DNA of 21,101 bases from NCBI GenBank assembly GCA_030601965.1, contig JAUWAR010000005.1, positions 1 to 21,101 of the forward strand. Direction: 5' to 3'. The notes below the pieces were generated by a model. It had not been told where the DNA came from. It was given only the letters and a program-made list of their open reading frames with translations, and made no database searches. The position numbers and the translations under genes were made by a program. The DNA is from a bacterium (GTDB lineage Bacteria; Hydrothermota; UBA3073; JACQXS01; JAUWAR01). Position 1 is the stretch's first letter, and each line of letters opens with the position of its first letter. Positions 13,781 to 19,956 of this stretch are shown here, piece by piece.

Positions 13781-14356
13781 ATGTTTAGATTATTGATTCT
13801 TGGAGGAATTACGCTCTCTCTTCTTTGTAATCCAGTGGTGGCAGAGAGAGGACCAAAACCACCACATAAGGGGATTGAGCAAGATTTTAAAATGAGTCCA
13901 GAGGAGGAAAGGGAAGCGATTGACTTTATCAAAGAAACCACCCCGAGGAGATTTGAGAGACTTGAGAAAATGAAACTTCTCGCTCCTATGAAATACAAGA
14001 GGACTTTGCATCGTGTCCTTATGCGCCAGAGGAAACTTGAGCATCTGAAGGAAGTAGATCCAGAGAGATGTAAATTACTGAAAGCACAACAGGAATTAGA
14101 GGTCAGAAGTTGGAAACTGGCAGAGAAATATAAAGAAGTAGATAAAAATAAGCAACGAGGAATCAAAACTGAATTACGCAATCTACTCTCCGAACTTTTC
14201 ACCCTCAGAGAGGAGGAGAAGAAATTCGAGATAAAGAGACTTGAAAAGGAACTCCAGAAGTTAAGAGAAATCACAGAACAGAGAAAAAAACATAAAGATG
14301 CGATTATCTCAAGACATATTGATGAATTGCTGGGAGAAGAACATCTAAGATGGTAA
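13781..14356 (+). CDS. Secreted coiled-coil protein, possibly a CpxP/Spy-like periplasmic sensor
   Basis: A 191-aa exported protein: signal peptide MFRLLILGGITLSLLCNPVVA with likely cleavage after A21. The remainder is almost all charged helix rich in Lys, Glu, Arg and Leu (for example LREEEKKFEIKRLEKELQKL), so a long coiled coil is expected. The ATG at 13781 is chosen because aaaggagg lies 5 bp upstream; a GTG at 13775 overlaps that site. It is the third gene after the sigma and anti-sigma factors, 18 bp from the latter, so it is probably a target or signal-sensing part of that module, like CpxP/Spy or ZraP-type proteins. No family motif such as LTxxQ was found, so the function is inferred only from context and composition. 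Confidence 0.75.
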   Translation: MFRLLILGGITLSLLCNPVVAERGPKPPHKGIEQDFKMSPEEEREAIDFIKETTPRRFERLEKMKLLAPMKYKRTLHRVLMRQRKLEHLKEVDPERCKLLKAQQELEVRSWKLAEKYKEVDKNKQRGIKTELRNLLSELFTLREEEKKFEIKRLEKELQKLREITEQRKKHKDAIISRHIDELLGEEHLRW

Positions 14357-14398
14357 CTCAATTATCTTCTTTTTTGAAATAGAGAGAAAAATTGATCC

Positions 14399-14413
14399 GT
14401 AGCGTCAAGCTAC
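14399..14413. repeat. Hairpin gtagc-gtcaa-gctac
   Basis: Perfect 5-bp arms in the 160-bp gap after the coiled-coil gene, preceded by gatcc and followed by tgat. It looks like a worn palindromic repeat related in style to module B. There is no T tract after it, so a terminator is unlikely. The rest of the gap contains the promoter at 14462. Confidence 0.4.
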
Positions 14414-14461
14414 TGATTTATACCACTCAAGTATTTTATTCTGCAACTCGCAAAAAATTTC

Positions 14462-14490
14462 TTGCATTATAAAAAGACCTATACTATGAT
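14462..14490 (+). promoter_or_regulatory. Predicted promoter of the exporter operon
   Basis: -35 ttgcat (14462-14467), 17-bp spacer, -10 tatgat (14485-14490). The predicted start is about 14497, 20 nt before the permease ATG at 14517. No Shine-Dalgarno sequence lies between. Confidence 0.5.
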
Positions 14491-14516
14491 AATCTTGATC
14501 AAAAAAATCACGCTCA

Positions 14517-15770
14517 ATGCAATTTCTTATTTACATTAAAACCGCATTGCTTGCCTTAAAGACCCAGAGACTCAGGACTTTCCTTACTACCCTTGGAGTT
14601 ATAATCGGGGTTACAACAGTAATTACTATGATGTCAATTATTGAGGGTATGAATAAGTACGTTTATAAGGTGCTTGGCAGTATTGGAAGTAATACCATCT
14701 ATGTGCAGAAATATAAATGGATGGTGATGGGAATGGGGCATGGAAGTAGAAGGGAATGGCGTAAGATTGCCAAGAGGAAAGATTTTACTGAAAAAGATGC
14801 AGAGGTAATTGAAAAACTTGAAGGTATAGAACAAGCAACCCTTGCCCAGTCTGTCAGGGGTATGCAAGTGAGTTATAGAAGCGAAGAGGTTGAAGTCAAT
14901 CAAATTGAGGGTGGAACTCCCAAGTATCTTGAAATATCCAATTATGAAGTTGTAACAGGAAGGGCTTTTGTAGAAACAGACATCTCTTTCAGTCGCCAGG
15001 TTTGCATAGTTGGTCCCTATATAGTAGAGAATTTATTTAAAAAAGGTGAAGAACCTGTAGGCAAAGCTATATCTATAGGACCATATAAGTTCACTATAAT
15101 TGGAGTGTTAAAAGAAAGAGGCTCTTTTGCTGGAAATAATTTAGATAATACGGTTATTATTCCATTAACTACAGTTAAAAAATTTATTAGACCAGGGCGG
15201 ATGCGTATTTTTCAGGCTCAATATATTATTGCGCGTGTCCAGAAGGAGTATACTATTAACGAAGCTCAGAAAGAAGTAGAAAACCTTCTCAGGCAAAGAA
15301 GGGGATGCAAATTTAATGAAGAAAATAACTTTGCCCTCAATACCCAGCAGATGATTTTAGATGTCTATAACAAAATTACATCGGGAATCTTCATGGCAAT
15401 GATAGGTATATCATCACTTGCCCTTGTTGTCGGAGGAATAGGAATAATGAATATAATGTTGGTTTCAGTAACAGAACGGACAAGAGAGATAGGACTCAGA
15501 ATGGCAATTGGTGCAAAAAGAAAAGGCATACTCTTCCAGTTTCTTATAGAAGCAGTGGTCTTGACAGGCGCTGGCGGACTCATAGGAGTAATATTAGGAT
15601 TTATATTCGCAAAACTTGTCGCTACACTTACTCCCTTACCTGCAACTACCTCTGCCTTGAGTATTATTATTGGAATTCTTTTCTCAGTCGTTGTGGGAGT
15701 TTTCTTTGGTATCTACCCGGCACATAGGGCATCAAAACTCAACCCTATTGAAGCATTGAGATACGAATAA
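14517..15770 (+). CDS. MacB/FtsX-family ABC transporter permease
   Basis: Membrane subunit (417 aa) of a MacB-type mechanotransmission ABC exporter. It has the typical order: N-terminal helix (LRTFLTTLGVIIGVTTVITMMS), a large periplasmic MacB_PCD domain (about residues 45-275, with GGTPKYLEISNYEVVTGR and IGPYKFTIIGVLKERGS) and three C-terminal helices. VSVTERTREIGLRMAIGAK is the cytoplasmic coupling segment, and the end PAHRASKLNPIEALRYE is nearly invariant in the family. The ATPase is not fused; it is the separate gene at 18486 beyond tolC and macA. It probably moves peptides, lipids or toxins from the periplasm through TolC. The substrate is not visible. Confidence 0.93.
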   Translation: MQFLIYIKTALLALKTQRLRTFLTTLGVIIGVTTVITMMSIIEGMNKYVYKVLGSIGSNTIYVQKYKWMVMGMGHGSRREWRKIAKRKDFTEKDAEVIEKLEGIEQATLAQSVRGMQVSYRSEEVEVNQIEGGTPKYLEISNYEVVTGRAFVETDISFSRQVCIVGPYIVENLFKKGEEPVGKAISIGPYKFTIIGVLKERGSFAGNNLDNTVIIPLTTVKKFIRPGRMRIFQAQYIIARVQKEYTINEAQKEVENLLRQRRGCKFNEENNFALNTQQMILDVYNKITSGIFMAMIGISSLALVVGGIGIMNIMLVSVTERTREIGLRMAIGAKRKGILFQFLIEAVVLTGAGGLIGVILGFIFAKLVATLTPLPATTSALSIIIGILFSVVVGVFFGIYPAHRASKLNPIEALRYE

Positions 15771-15773
15771 AAG

Positions 15774-15829
15774 AAAATTTAAAATGCAAAGTGCAAAATG
15801 TAAAATTACAAATTAAAATTCAAAAAGTC
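15774..15829. repeat. Heptamer array (8 units) directly joined to element D
   Basis: Eight units in exact 7-bp step: aaaattt, aaaatgc, aaagtgc, aaaatgt, aaaatta, caaatta, aaattca, aaaagtc. The array starts 3 bp after the permease stop and ends at the base before element D copy 1. Confidence 0.8.
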
Positions 15830-15890
15830 TGTAGGAGGGACATTCCTGTCCCGATATTATTTTTATCGGGGTTAGAAAACCCCTCCTACA
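15830..15890. repeat. Element D, copy 1 (about 61 bp, multi-hairpin)
   Basis: Outer arms tgtaggaggg and ccctcctaca are complementary. Inside are gaca-ttcc-tgtc, the C-type stem cccgata ... tatcggg, and gtt-agaa-aac. A copy in the opposite orientation, differing by one base in an A run, lies at 18411-18470. It is intergenic, between the permease and tolC. Confidence 0.93.
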
Positions 15891-15892
15891 TA

Positions 15893-15910
15893 TCAAGGCT
15901 AAAGCCTTGA
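15893..15910. repeat. Hairpin tcaaggc-taaa-gccttga
   Basis: Perfect 7-bp arms, 2 bp after element D copy 1. The core aaggctaaagcctt reappears with one change as aaggctaacgcctt at 19881-19894 inside another element, so it is a reusable module. No T tract follows, so it is not an obvious terminator. Confidence 0.75.
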
Positions 15911-15944
15911 GTTACAAGTTAGATTTCTAAGAGAGGAGGACACA

Positions 15945-17213
15945 ATGATTTTGTTGATTATATCCTTGGTTTTAGCAGATACCCTACATCTAAATCTTGA
16001 GCAGGCAAAGAAAATGGCAATTAAATCTAATCCATCTTACAGGATAACTGCACTTTCTCAGACCCATAGCAAACTTGGATTTTATGAGAAACTCACATCA
16101 AATATCCTGAATCCTACGGTCTCTGTTAGTTATTCAGGAGCCGAGAATGGACTATATGATTATACAAGAGGCGGTAGTTACCTTAAAGGGTATTCATTTG
16201 GGCTTTCTCTTAACCAACCTGTTTTTGACCCTGGAGAGGCTGCTTCTATCTTGCAAACCAGGCTTGATGCAAATGCCAAAGCATTCTCACGCAAAGAGGC
16301 TGAGAACTATCTCTATTATGAAGTAGAAAGTTGTTATCTCTCTGTTCTGAAAACCCAGAAATTGGTTAATTTATGTAAAGAGGCAGTTAATAGAGCAGGA
16401 GAGAATTTGAACCTTGTAATCAAGAAAGTAGTAGTTGGAGAGGCATCAAAACTTGATTCTCTAAATGCAGAGGTTTATTTAAATCGTGCAAAATTAGATG
16501 CCTTGAACGCTCAAAAAAATTACAAAATGGCTAAAAGGGTTTTATTAAATGAACTTGGTATTTATCGTTCCCCTGAACTTGTGCTTGATGAAGTTAAAAT
16601 AGAGGAAGAAGAATACCCCTTACCTGTTATTGATACCCTCATTGAAATTAGTTTAAAGAAAAGACCTGCTATAAGAGCCTGCAAGGAAGAATTAAAACAA
16701 AGCAAACTCGGTTTCTTTGGAAACCTTGTTTCATTCTTACCTCAAATATCATTTAGATGGTCATGGGACTATAGCACAGAGGACTTTCCTGGTAGTTTTT
16801 CTGAAATTAAAAATGGAGCAGGCAGGGGTTCTGGATGGTATGGAACTGCAAGTCTCAACTTATTTTCCTATCCTTTTGAGGTCTGGAAATATAAGACCAC
16901 CCTTGACCAGACCAATTTGACACTCTTGAACAAGCGAGTTCTTGTGGTAAAGGAAGTAAAGGACACCTATCTTGAGTGTATCAGTGCAGGTGAGAATCTG
17001 GGACTTGCAAAGACTATACTTGAGGCGGCAGAGCAAGGTAATAAACTTGCCACAATACAGTACAATCTTGGACTCATACCCATCATTGACCTTCTTAGAG
17101 CAGAAACAGACAGGTTAGATGCTGAAATAACCTATCTTTCTGCCCTTTATGATTATAGACTTACAAGAACAAAATTACAATATGTAACTGGACAATTGGA
17201 GGTAATAAAATGA
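15945..17213 (+). CDS. tolC: TolC-family outer-membrane efflux protein
   Basis: Outer-membrane channel and periplasmic tunnel of the exporter, 422 aa. It has a short signal peptide (MILLIISLVLA) and then DTLHLNLEQAKKMAIKSNPSY, the usual first helix of the family. There are two similar halves of long helices with strand regions (PTVSVSYSG, YSFGLSLNQPVFDPG; PQISFRWSWDYS, GTASLNLFSYPF). The end LDAEITYLSALYDYRLTRTKLQYVTG is diagnostic. A strong ribosome-binding site (agaggagga) sits 5-6 bp before the ATG, after the repeat-filled gap. It overlaps macA by 4 bp (ATGA). Which transporter it serves is clear from the operon. The symbol is by family only. Confidence 0.92.
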   Translation: MILLIISLVLADTLHLNLEQAKKMAIKSNPSYRITALSQTHSKLGFYEKLTSNILNPTVSVSYSGAENGLYDYTRGGSYLKGYSFGLSLNQPVFDPGEAASILQTRLDANAKAFSRKEAENYLYYEVESCYLSVLKTQKLVNLCKEAVNRAGENLNLVIKKVVVGEASKLDSLNAEVYLNRAKLDALNAQKNYKMAKRVLLNELGIYRSPELVLDEVKIEEEEYPLPVIDTLIEISLKKRPAIRACKEELKQSKLGFFGNLVSFLPQISFRWSWDYSTEDFPGSFSEIKNGAGRGSGWYGTASLNLFSYPFEVWKYKTTLDQTNLTLLNKRVLVVKEVKDTYLECISAGENLGLAKTILEAAEQGNKLATIQYNLGLIPIIDLLRAETDRLDAEITYLSALYDYRLTRTKLQYVTGQLEVIK

Positions 17214-18397
17214 AAAAGAAAATATTTATTATATCAGGGATTATAATATTCATGCTGGTTGTAGTATTGGTTAGTAGGAGTAGAAGAAAATCTGTACCTC
17301 AAGTGGAAACGATCGTCGCTGAAAAGGGAAATATAATTTCTAAAGTAACAGCAGATGGGACCCTTAAAGCCCTGAATCAAGTAGATATTGGAAGCGATGT
17401 AATGGGAAAAATCATAAAAATGAAAGTTAAAGAAGGGGATGTGGTTCACAAGGGAGATGTTCTATGCATAATTGACCAGAGTATCTATAGTTCCAGGTTA
17501 AAACGAGCCCGCTCTTCTCTAAAACTCTCCAAACTGCGACTTTCTAAAGCAAAAACAGAGTTGGAACGCAGTACTACTCTCTTTGAAAATAAACTTATCT
17601 CAAAGGAGAAATACGAAGATGCAAAACTAAATTATGATGTAACCGCCTCAGAACTGGAGTCAAATCTTGAATCTTATAATGAGGCGGAAGAGAATTTCAA
17701 AAAGACAATTATAACTTCACCGGTAGATGGTGAAGTGGTTCAAGTGAATAAAGAAGAGGGCGAAATGGTAGTAATAGGTACTAAAAATGTACCTGGTTCA
17801 GTTATGATGACCATCGCCGACCGCTCAAAGATGTTCGTTAATGCCCTTGTTGATGAAACAGAAATAGTAAGAATTAAACTGGAGCAACCTGTAGATATAG
17901 CAATTGATGCCTTTCCAGATACGACTTTTGGAGGTAAAGTTACTAAAATCGGGGGTATGCCAGAGAAATCTACATCTGGTACAGAACAAGCGATTAATTT
18001 CCCGATTGAGGTTGAACTATCCGGAGTTATGCAAGAATTTTATCCTGGAATGTCTGCGAGTTGTGAAATCACCACCAATAGAAAGGATTCAGTGATCATT
18101 ATTCCATATCCAGCATTAGGCAGACAGAAAATAAAAGGTAAAGAAGAGGTTCACCTCGAGAGCGATGTAGTGCTTCTATTAAAGGGAAATAGAGTGAAAA
18201 TCGTTCCTGTAAAAACAGGATTAACAGGGGATAAAGGTGTTGAGATAAAAGATGGGGTAGCGACTGGCGATACAGTCTTAACAGGACCATATATGACTTT
18301 AAGAAAATTAAAAGATGGTGATAAGGTCATAACCAAATCAAAAATCAAAGAGCAAAAGTCAAAACGACAAATCAAAATACGAGGAATCAAAAAGTAA
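17210..18397 (+). CDS. macA: MacA-type periplasmic adaptor (membrane fusion protein)
   Basis: Links the MacB pump to TolC (395 aa). An N-terminal signal-anchor helix (IFIISGIIIFMLVVVLVS, 5-22) precedes the lipoyl half-motif GTLKALNQVDIGSDVMGKI and KEGDVVHKGDVLCIID. A helical hairpin of about 90 residues follows (SSLKLSKLRLSKAKTELERS onward), then the second lipoyl half (ITSPVDGEVVQVNKEEGEMV), a beta-barrel domain and a membrane-proximal domain ending TVLTGPYMTLRKLKDGDKV. The last 21 residues, from about T375 (KSKIKEQKSKRQIKIRGIKK), are encoded by a heptamer array and look like a repeat-derived tail, not native sequence. Confidence 0.93.
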   Translation: MKKKIFIISGIIIFMLVVVLVSRSRRKSVPQVETIVAEKGNIISKVTADGTLKALNQVDIGSDVMGKIIKMKVKEGDVVHKGDVLCIIDQSIYSSRLKRARSSLKLSKLRLSKAKTELERSTTLFENKLISKEKYEDAKLNYDVTASELESNLESYNEAEENFKKTIITSPVDGEVVQVNKEEGEMVVIGTKNVPGSVMMTIADRSKMFVNALVDETEIVRIKLEQPVDIAIDAFPDTTFGGKVTKIGGMPEKSTSGTEQAINFPIEVELSGVMQEFYPGMSASCEITTNRKDSVIIIPYPALGRQKIKGKEEVHLESDVVLLLKGNRVKIVPVKTGLTGDKGVEIKDGVATGDTVLTGPYMTLRKLKDGDKVITKSKIKEQKSKRQIKIRGIKK

Positions 18398-18401
18398 AAT
18401 T
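18332..18401. repeat. Heptamer array (10 units) forming the macA tail
   Basis: Ten units in 7-bp step, including caaaaat, caaagag, caaaagt, caaaacg and caaaaag. It starts within macA, supplies its last 21 codons and stop, and ends 9 bp before element D copy 2, the same array-then-D order as at 15774-15890. Confidence 0.78.
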
Positions 18402-18410
18402 ATATTCTAC

Positions 18411-18470
18411 TGTAGGAGGGGTTTTCTAACCCCGATAAAATAATATCGGGACAGGAATGTCCCTCCTACA
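18411..18470. repeat. Element D, copy 2 (inverted relative to copy 1)
   Basis: The reverse complement of the 15830 copy apart from one fewer A in an A run. It fills the macA-ATPase gap. The two copies therefore bracket tolC-macA as 60-bp inverted repeats 2.5 kb apart. Confidence 0.93.
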
Positions 18471-18485
18471 GGACATCTATTATCA

Positions 18486-19166
18486 ATGTTTATAGATATA
18501 CGAGAAATAACAAAGACTTATCAAATGGGGATGGTTGAAGTCCGTGCTTTAAGGGGTGTGAATCTCCAGATAGAAAAGGGGGAGTATTTAGCTATTACGG
18601 GTCCTTCTGGCTCCGGGAAATCCACACTTATGCATATCATTGGGTGTCTTGATACACCAAGTTCAGGAACATACTTCTTTGAAGAAAAAGAGGTACAGGG
18701 TTTGTCAGAAGATAGACTTGCTGAAATCAGGAATAGAGAAATAGGTTTTGTTTTCCAGACTTTCAATCTCCTTCCAAGAATAAAAGTTTATGAGAATGTA
18801 GAATTACCCCTTTTGTATGCTGGCAAAAAGACAGCTGAAGCAAGAGTAAAATCACAAGAGGTTCTTGAAAAAGTGGGTTTAAAAGAGAGGATAAACCACC
18901 GTCCGACAGAACTTTCAGGTGGGGAGTGTCAAAGAGTGGCTATTGCAAGGGCATTGGTGACAAACCCAGGTGTCATCCTTGCTGATGAACCAACGGGAAA
19001 CCTTGATACCAAAACAGGCAGTGAGATAATGATGCTTTTTGGCAACCTTCATAAAGAAGGAAGAACCCTGATTGTAGTTACCCACGATACAGAAGTAAGT
19101 AAATATGCAGATAGAATAGTCGGAATAAGAGATGGGGTGATTACTAATGAAAATGCTAAATTCTAA
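18486..19166 (+). CDS. MacB/LolD-type ABC transporter ATPase
   Basis: ATP-binding subunit (226 aa) powering the exporter. Walker A GPSGSGKST (39-47), Q-loop Q91, signature LSGGE (143-147), Walker B VILADE (163-168) with DEPTGNLDT and the switch H200 (VVTHD) are all intact. It belongs to the MacB/LolD/FtsE group. Normally this domain is fused to, or next to, the permease, but here it is the last gene of the operon, after tolC and macA. There is no good ribosome-binding site, since element D ends 15 bp upstream. The final residues (about N221-F226) and stop come from the start of a heptamer array. Confidence 0.95.
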   Translation: MFIDIREITKTYQMGMVEVRALRGVNLQIEKGEYLAITGPSGSGKSTLMHIIGCLDTPSSGTYFFEEKEVQGLSEDRLAEIRNREIGFVFQTFNLLPRIKVYENVELPLLYAGKKTAEARVKSQEVLEKVGLKERINHRPTELSGGECQRVAIARALVTNPGVILADEPTGNLDTKTGSEIMMLFGNLHKEGRTLIVVTHDTEVSKYADRIVGIRDGVITNENAKF

Positions 19167-19184
19167 ATTACAAATGCTAAATAA
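19150..19184. repeat. Heptamer array (5 units)
   Basis: aaaatgc, taaattc, taaatta, caaatgc, taaataa in step. It overlaps the last codons and stop of the ABC ATPase gene and leads, after 8 bp, into element A copy 3. Confidence 0.75.
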
Positions 19185-19192
19185 GACTGAGA

Positions 19193-19271
19193 GTCATTGC
19201 GATGAGTGAAACGACGAAGCAATCTAAAAGATGAGGTTGCTTCGTCCCGATAAATCGGGACTCGCAATGAC
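19193..19271. repeat. Element A, copy 3 (with nested module C)
   Basis: Arms gtcattgcga ... tcgcaatgac, internal gaagcaatc and ggttgcttc. Between gcttc and ctcgc lies gtcccgataaatcggga, module C, in the place where copy 1 has module B. It lies between the convergent ATPase and deformylase genes. It could help stop transcription from both sides, but there is no T tract. Confidence 0.92.
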
Positions 19272-19289
19272 AGAAAGGACATTTAGAAT

Positions 19290-19781
19290 TCATAATTTAC
19301 AGTATTCTCTTTTTTGGGATAGAAGAAATTTAATCTTTTCATCGCGTTCCATTTTGTCAAGTATAAGAACACCATTTAAGTGGTCAATTTCATGCTGAAC
19401 TGCCCTTGCAGATAAATCCTCACAAGAAACTTCCTTAACCTTTCCTTCTATATCAAATCCCCTGACCACTATTTTCTTATGCCTTTCAATGTCCACTCTT
19501 AACTCTGGAATAGAAAGACATCCCTCATTCATTACTTCCTTATCCTTTTTTCTTTCTACTATTTCTGGATTTATAAGTGCTATTATATTATCTTCTATTG
19601 TCAAAATAAGGATTCTTTTCAGGATACCTATCTGATTCGCCGCCAATCCCATTCCTCCATTCTCCTGCATTATCTTCTTCATATTCCGAACGATGGAATT
19701 AAGACCATCTGTCTGGAAGTCCTTGACAGAATAAGCCTTATCCCTCAGAATAGGGTCAGGGAATAGTCTCAAACTAAACAT
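19290..19781 (-). CDS. def: Peptide deformylase
   Basis: Removes the formyl group from N-terminal methionine of new proteins. All three metal-site motifs are present in the 163-aa chain: GMGLAANQ (43-50), EGCLS with the metal ligand C88, and HEIDH (130-134) with two histidine ligands and the catalytic Glu. The ATG at 19781 gives MFSLRLFPDPILRDKA, matching the family start. An upstream in-frame TTG at 19793 lies in a heptamer array and is rejected. No ribosome-binding site is visible. It lies downstream of aspS on the same strand. Confidence 0.95.
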   Translation of the reverse strand: MFSLRLFPDPILRDKAYSVKDFQTDGLNSIVRNMKKIMQENGGMGLAANQIGILKRILILTIEDNIIALINPEIVERKKDKEVMNEGCLSIPELRVDIERHKKIVVRGFDIEGKVKEVSCEDLSARAVQHEIDHLNGVLILDKMERDEKIKFLLSQKREYCKL

Positions 19782-19783
19782 AA

Positions 19784-19839
19784 ACAAATGCAAATATCAA
19801 AAATCAAATATCAAAACTACATATTAAAATGCAAAATTT
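19784..19839. repeat. Heptamer array (8 units) upstream of def
   Basis: acaaatg, caaatat, caaaaat, caaatat, caaaact, acatatt, aaaatgc, aaaattt in step. It faces a similar array in the opposite orientation at 19908, with a palindromic element between them, giving the 172-bp def-aspS gap a rough mirror symmetry. Confidence 0.8.
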
Positions 19840-19849
19840 TTTTATCGTT

Positions 19850-19900
19850 GGAGTTAATCCGTAAGGATTTTATTTTATAAAAGGCTAACGCCTTAACTCC
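19850..19900. repeat. Two-hairpin palindromic element
   Basis: Outer arms ggagttaa (19850-19857) and ttaactcc (19893-19900) enclose aatcc-gtaa-ggatt (19856-19869) and aaggc-taac-gcctt (19881-19894). The second hairpin is nearly that at 15893. The architecture matches the element in trmD although the sequence is different. Confidence 0.83.
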
Positions 19901-19907
19901 TTTCAAC

Positions 19908-19956
19908 ATTTTGATTTTTGATTTGTGTCATTTTGCATTTTGATTTTTGAGTTTTA
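19908..19956. repeat. Heptamer array (7 units) at the aspS stop
   Basis: attttga, tttttga, tttgtgt, cattttg, cattttg, atttttg, agtttta in step. The last unit contains the aspS stop codon (19954-19956 on the minus strand). Confidence 0.78.

Noticed and set aside
13759..14361. 200-codon open frame on the minus strand opposite the coiled-coil gene
   Set aside because: Serine/leucine-rich shadow of a Lys/Glu-rich gene; the plus-strand frame has a strong ribosome-binding site, a signal peptide and operon context.
19782..19793. TTG start for peptide deformylase
   Set aside because: It lies in a heptamer array; the ATG at 19781 matches the family N-terminus.
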